A stretch of DNA of 64,000 nucleotides from Candidatus Eiseniibacteriota bacterium (lineage in GTDB: Bacteria > Orphanbacterota > Orphanbacteria > Orphanbacterales > Orphanbacteraceae). The notes under the pieces are model-generated. The model searched no databases and was not told the DNA's origin. It saw only the letters and a list, made by a program, of their open reading frames with translations. The stretch's first letter is position 1. Each line of letters begins with the position of its first letter. Below, piece by piece: positions 62,432 to 64,000 of the stretch. The stretch lies in the NCBI GenBank assembly GCA_029262235.1, contig JAJCZU010000007.1, forward strand, positions 62,001 to 126,000, written 5' to 3'. The position numbers and the translations under genes are program-made.

Positions 62432-62540
62432 CCATTCCGGGGCGCGACGGGCTTCCCGGATCCCGCGAGGCTCCGTACTTGGCCACTTGGCCAGGCGAGC
62501 GGGTCGAGGGAGGCTCAAGCGCCCCGGACCGGGTTTTATC
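62432..62540 (+). repeat. Family B, copy B5
   Basis: It lies 142 nt after B4 with the same core. The right arm GGGAGGCTCAAGCGCCCCGG keeps pairing with CTTCCC and CCGGGGCGC. It ends 45 nt before the iron-binding protein gene. Confidence 0.85.
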
Positions 62541-62584
62541 TTTTGCAAAACAATCGCGGGTGTATCCCGCTTCGAGGAGATCTC

Positions 62585-63631
62585 ATGTTTCGTTTGCGTA
62601 GCTGGCCTGTTCGAATCGTACTCTTGTCTACGGTGCTCGTGTTCCTGTCATGCTCGCGCGACGGCGGGCAAGGGGCGGAGAACGGCGGCGACTCGTCGAA
62701 GGAATCGCTGGTGCTGTATTGCGGGCGGAGTCAGAGCCTGGTGGACGACATCGTGAAGATGTACGAGGAGAAGTCGGGCGTCGACGTCCGCATCAAGTAC
62801 GGCAACACGGCAGAACTCGCGCTGGCGATTCAGGAAGAGGGCGCGAAGAGTCCGGCGGATGTCTTCTGGGCTCAGGACGCGGGCGCGCTGGGAGCGCTTT
62901 CGCGCAAGGGGCTGCTGCAGACGCTTCCGCCGGTCGTGATCACGCGGGTTCCCGGGCTGTTCCGCAATACGTCGCATCACTGGGTCGCGACGAGCGGACG
63001 CATGCGCGTGTTCGCGTACAGCCCCGATCGTGTTTCGCTGGACGACATGCCGTTTTCGGTCTTCGAACTCGCGGAGGAGAAGTGGAACGGCCGGGTTGGC
63101 TGGGCGCCCACGAACGCTTCGTTCCAGTCGTTCGTAACGGCGATGCGCGTGATGAGCGGCGAGGAGCGTACGGAGAACTGGCTTCGCGGGATGAAGGCGG
63201 GTGGCGCGAAGTCGTACCCCAAGAACACGGCGATCATCGAAGGCATCTACGCGGGCGAAATCGACCTCGGACTGCCGAACCACTACTACCTGCTTCGGTT
63301 CAAGGCAGAGGACCCGAATTTTCCGGTCGAGCAGTCCTCGTTCGACGCCGGTGATGTCGGCAATCTCGTGAATATCGCGGGCGTGGGTGTTCTGGGTTCG
63401 AGCGGCAACGCGACGGGCGCGCAGAAGTTCATCGAGTTTCTGCTTTCGGACGAAATGCAGAAGTACCTCGTCGAGAACACGCACGAGTACCCCGTGATCC
63501 CGATCCTGCACGACCACGATGGTCTCCTGATGTATGAGGCGCTGGAAGAGCTGGCGCCCCCGATCGAACTCGCGGATCTCGAGGACCTCGACGGCACTCT
63601 CGCTCTTCTCCGGAAGGTCGGGCTTTTGTAG
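62585..63631 (+). CDS. Iron(III) ABC transporter substrate-binding protein (FbpA-like)
   Basis: The 348-residue protein starts at ATG 62585 after GAGGAGA. A signal peptide ends in a lipobox-like FLSC, so it may be a lipoprotein. The N-terminal LVLYCGRSQSLVDDIVKMYEEKSGVDV and the paired Tyr in GLPNHYYLLRF match FbpA-type periplasmic binding proteins, where two Tyr hold Fe(III). It is followed without a gap by the permease gene and lies downstream of the TonB receptor. Confidence 0.92.
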   Translation: MFRLRSWPVRIVLLSTVLVFLSCSRDGGQGAENGGDSSKESLVLYCGRSQSLVDDIVKMYEEKSGVDVRIKYGNTAELALAIQEEGAKSPADVFWAQDAGALGALSRKGLLQTLPPVVITRVPGLFRNTSHHWVATSGRMRVFAYSPDRVSLDDMPFSVFELAEEKWNGRVGWAPTNASFQSFVTAMRVMSGEERTENWLRGMKAGGAKSYPKNTAIIEGIYAGEIDLGLPNHYYLLRFKAEDPNFPVEQSSFDAGDVGNLVNIAGVGVLGSSGNATGAQKFIEFLLSDEMQKYLVENTHEYPVIPILHDHDGLLMYEALEELAPPIELADLEDLDGTLALLRKVGLL

Positions 63632-64000
63632 ATGCGCCGGCGGCCGCCCTGGTACCTGACTTTCTTTCCCGCGCTCGTTTCGATCGCGGTGGGCCTGCCG
63701 ATCGCTTACCTCGCGGTCCGTGCGTCCGAAGTCGATGCCGCAATGTTGCGGGAAATTCTGCTGCGCGAACGAAACCTGCTGCTCGTACGCAACACGCTCG
63801 GTCTCATGCTCGGCGTCATCGCCGGAAGTTCGCTGCTCGCGGTGCCGCTTGCCTGGCTGGCCACGTCGACGAACATTCGGGGGCGCGGCATCGTGACACT
63901 TCTGTCCGTGCTTCCGCTCGCGATACCGGGCTACGTTCTCGGCTACTCTCTCCTCGCGCTCGGCAGTCCGTACGGTCCCGTGCAGGAGCTCTTCGGCGTG
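63632..64000 (+). CDS. Iron(III) ABC transporter permease, N-terminal part (cut by window edge)
   Basis: The ATG follows the binding protein stop directly. About 123 residues are visible, with a membrane segment near residues 10-28 (LTFFPALVSIAVGLPIAYLAV), another at 55-78 (LLVRNTLGLMLGVIAGSSLLAVPLAW) and a third near 90-110 (TLLSVLPLAIPGYVLGY). This matches FbpB-type permeases. The EAA loop and the second half lie outside the window. Confidence 0.88.
   Translation, partial: MRRRPPWYLTFFPALVSIAVGLPIAYLAVRASEVDAAMLREILLRERNLLLVRNTLGLMLGVIAGSSLLAVPLAWLATSTNIRGRGIVTLLSVLPLAIPGYVLGYSLLALGSPYGPVQELFGV

Larger units (their letters stand above)
61629..62584. repeat. Gene-free stretch with clustered palindromic repeats (family B)
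   Basis: These 956 bases between the TonB receptor and the iron-binding protein hold no credible gene. They contain six whole or partial copies of one palindromic element, three on the minus strand followed by three on the plus strand, plus a 20-bp palindrome between the two groups. Open frames here are low in complexity and shift between copies. Confidence 0.8.

Noticed and set aside
61629-62540. CRISPR-like array
   Set aside because: Copies are palindromic, over 100 nt long, in two orientations and without uniform unique spacers. No cas gene is present.

Overview
The window is GC-rich DNA from a Gram-negative bacterium. Outer-membrane barrels, a TonB-dependent receptor, an Omp85-type protein, signal peptides and one lipoprotein imply two membranes. 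A complete menaquinone cluster, a proton-type F-ATPase, a short epsilon subunit, FG-GAP and beta-helix secreted proteins and a C-terminal tail of the FlgD-Ig/type IX kind suggest the FCB side of the tree, possibly a candidate phylum such as Eisenbacteria or Krumholzibacteriota. That placement is inference. No rRNA, tRNA, CRISPR array or transposase gene was seen.

Layout. 1-7540 (minus): a DinB-like gene, then the F1Fo ATP synthase operon read right to left (atpZ-I-B-E-F-H-A-G-D-C) with a terminator. 7628-8857: a SpoIIE-type phosphatase. 8858-10491: two tandem paralogous secreted proteins framed by two palindromic repeats. 10492-15540 (minus): glgC, a TerB/DnaJ protein, a GumN/TraB protein and a P1B-type metal ATPase, each overlapping the next by 4 nt. 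15629-19834: CstA and a transporter-HEAT fusion. 19831-23349: GNAT and CPBP genes, a glycosyltransferase and a Rieske oxygenase. 23488-29257: a propeller histidine kinase, a NarL-type regulator and an FG-GAP secreted protein. 29258-32651 (minus): a beta-helix secreted protein and an Omp85-like barrel, beside a third palindromic repeat. 32806-41123: menF-D-H-B-A-C-E, the route from chorismate to demethylmenaquinone without its final methyltransferase. 41236-49598: a YjbR-like protein, a kinase with beta-propeller, a methyltransferase, a DUF1572 protein, an MprF-like protein and a Fic protein. 49686-51974 (minus): an outer-membrane barrel gene with two in-frame UGA codons, a thioredoxin/HMA protein and a Cys-rich secreted protein. 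52161-57013: a lipoprotein and surface-polysaccharide genes. 57217-58356: MsrB-MsrA. 58594-64000: an iron block of DtxR-type regulator, TonB receptor, six palindromic repeats and an Fbp-type ABC importer cut by the window end.

The most notable signals are: (1) a signal peptide and outer-membrane barrel in one frame joined across UGA-CCC-GCU-UGA, a possible UxxU selenoprotein; (2) two families of long palindromic repeats with a conserved core and different but still self-complementary arms; (3) a shared C-terminal tail (SWxxIKxxFR) on three secreted proteins, each next to a copy of repeat family A, with an identical 13-bp promoter element before two of the transcription units; and (4) DtxR-type boxes linking the iron genes.
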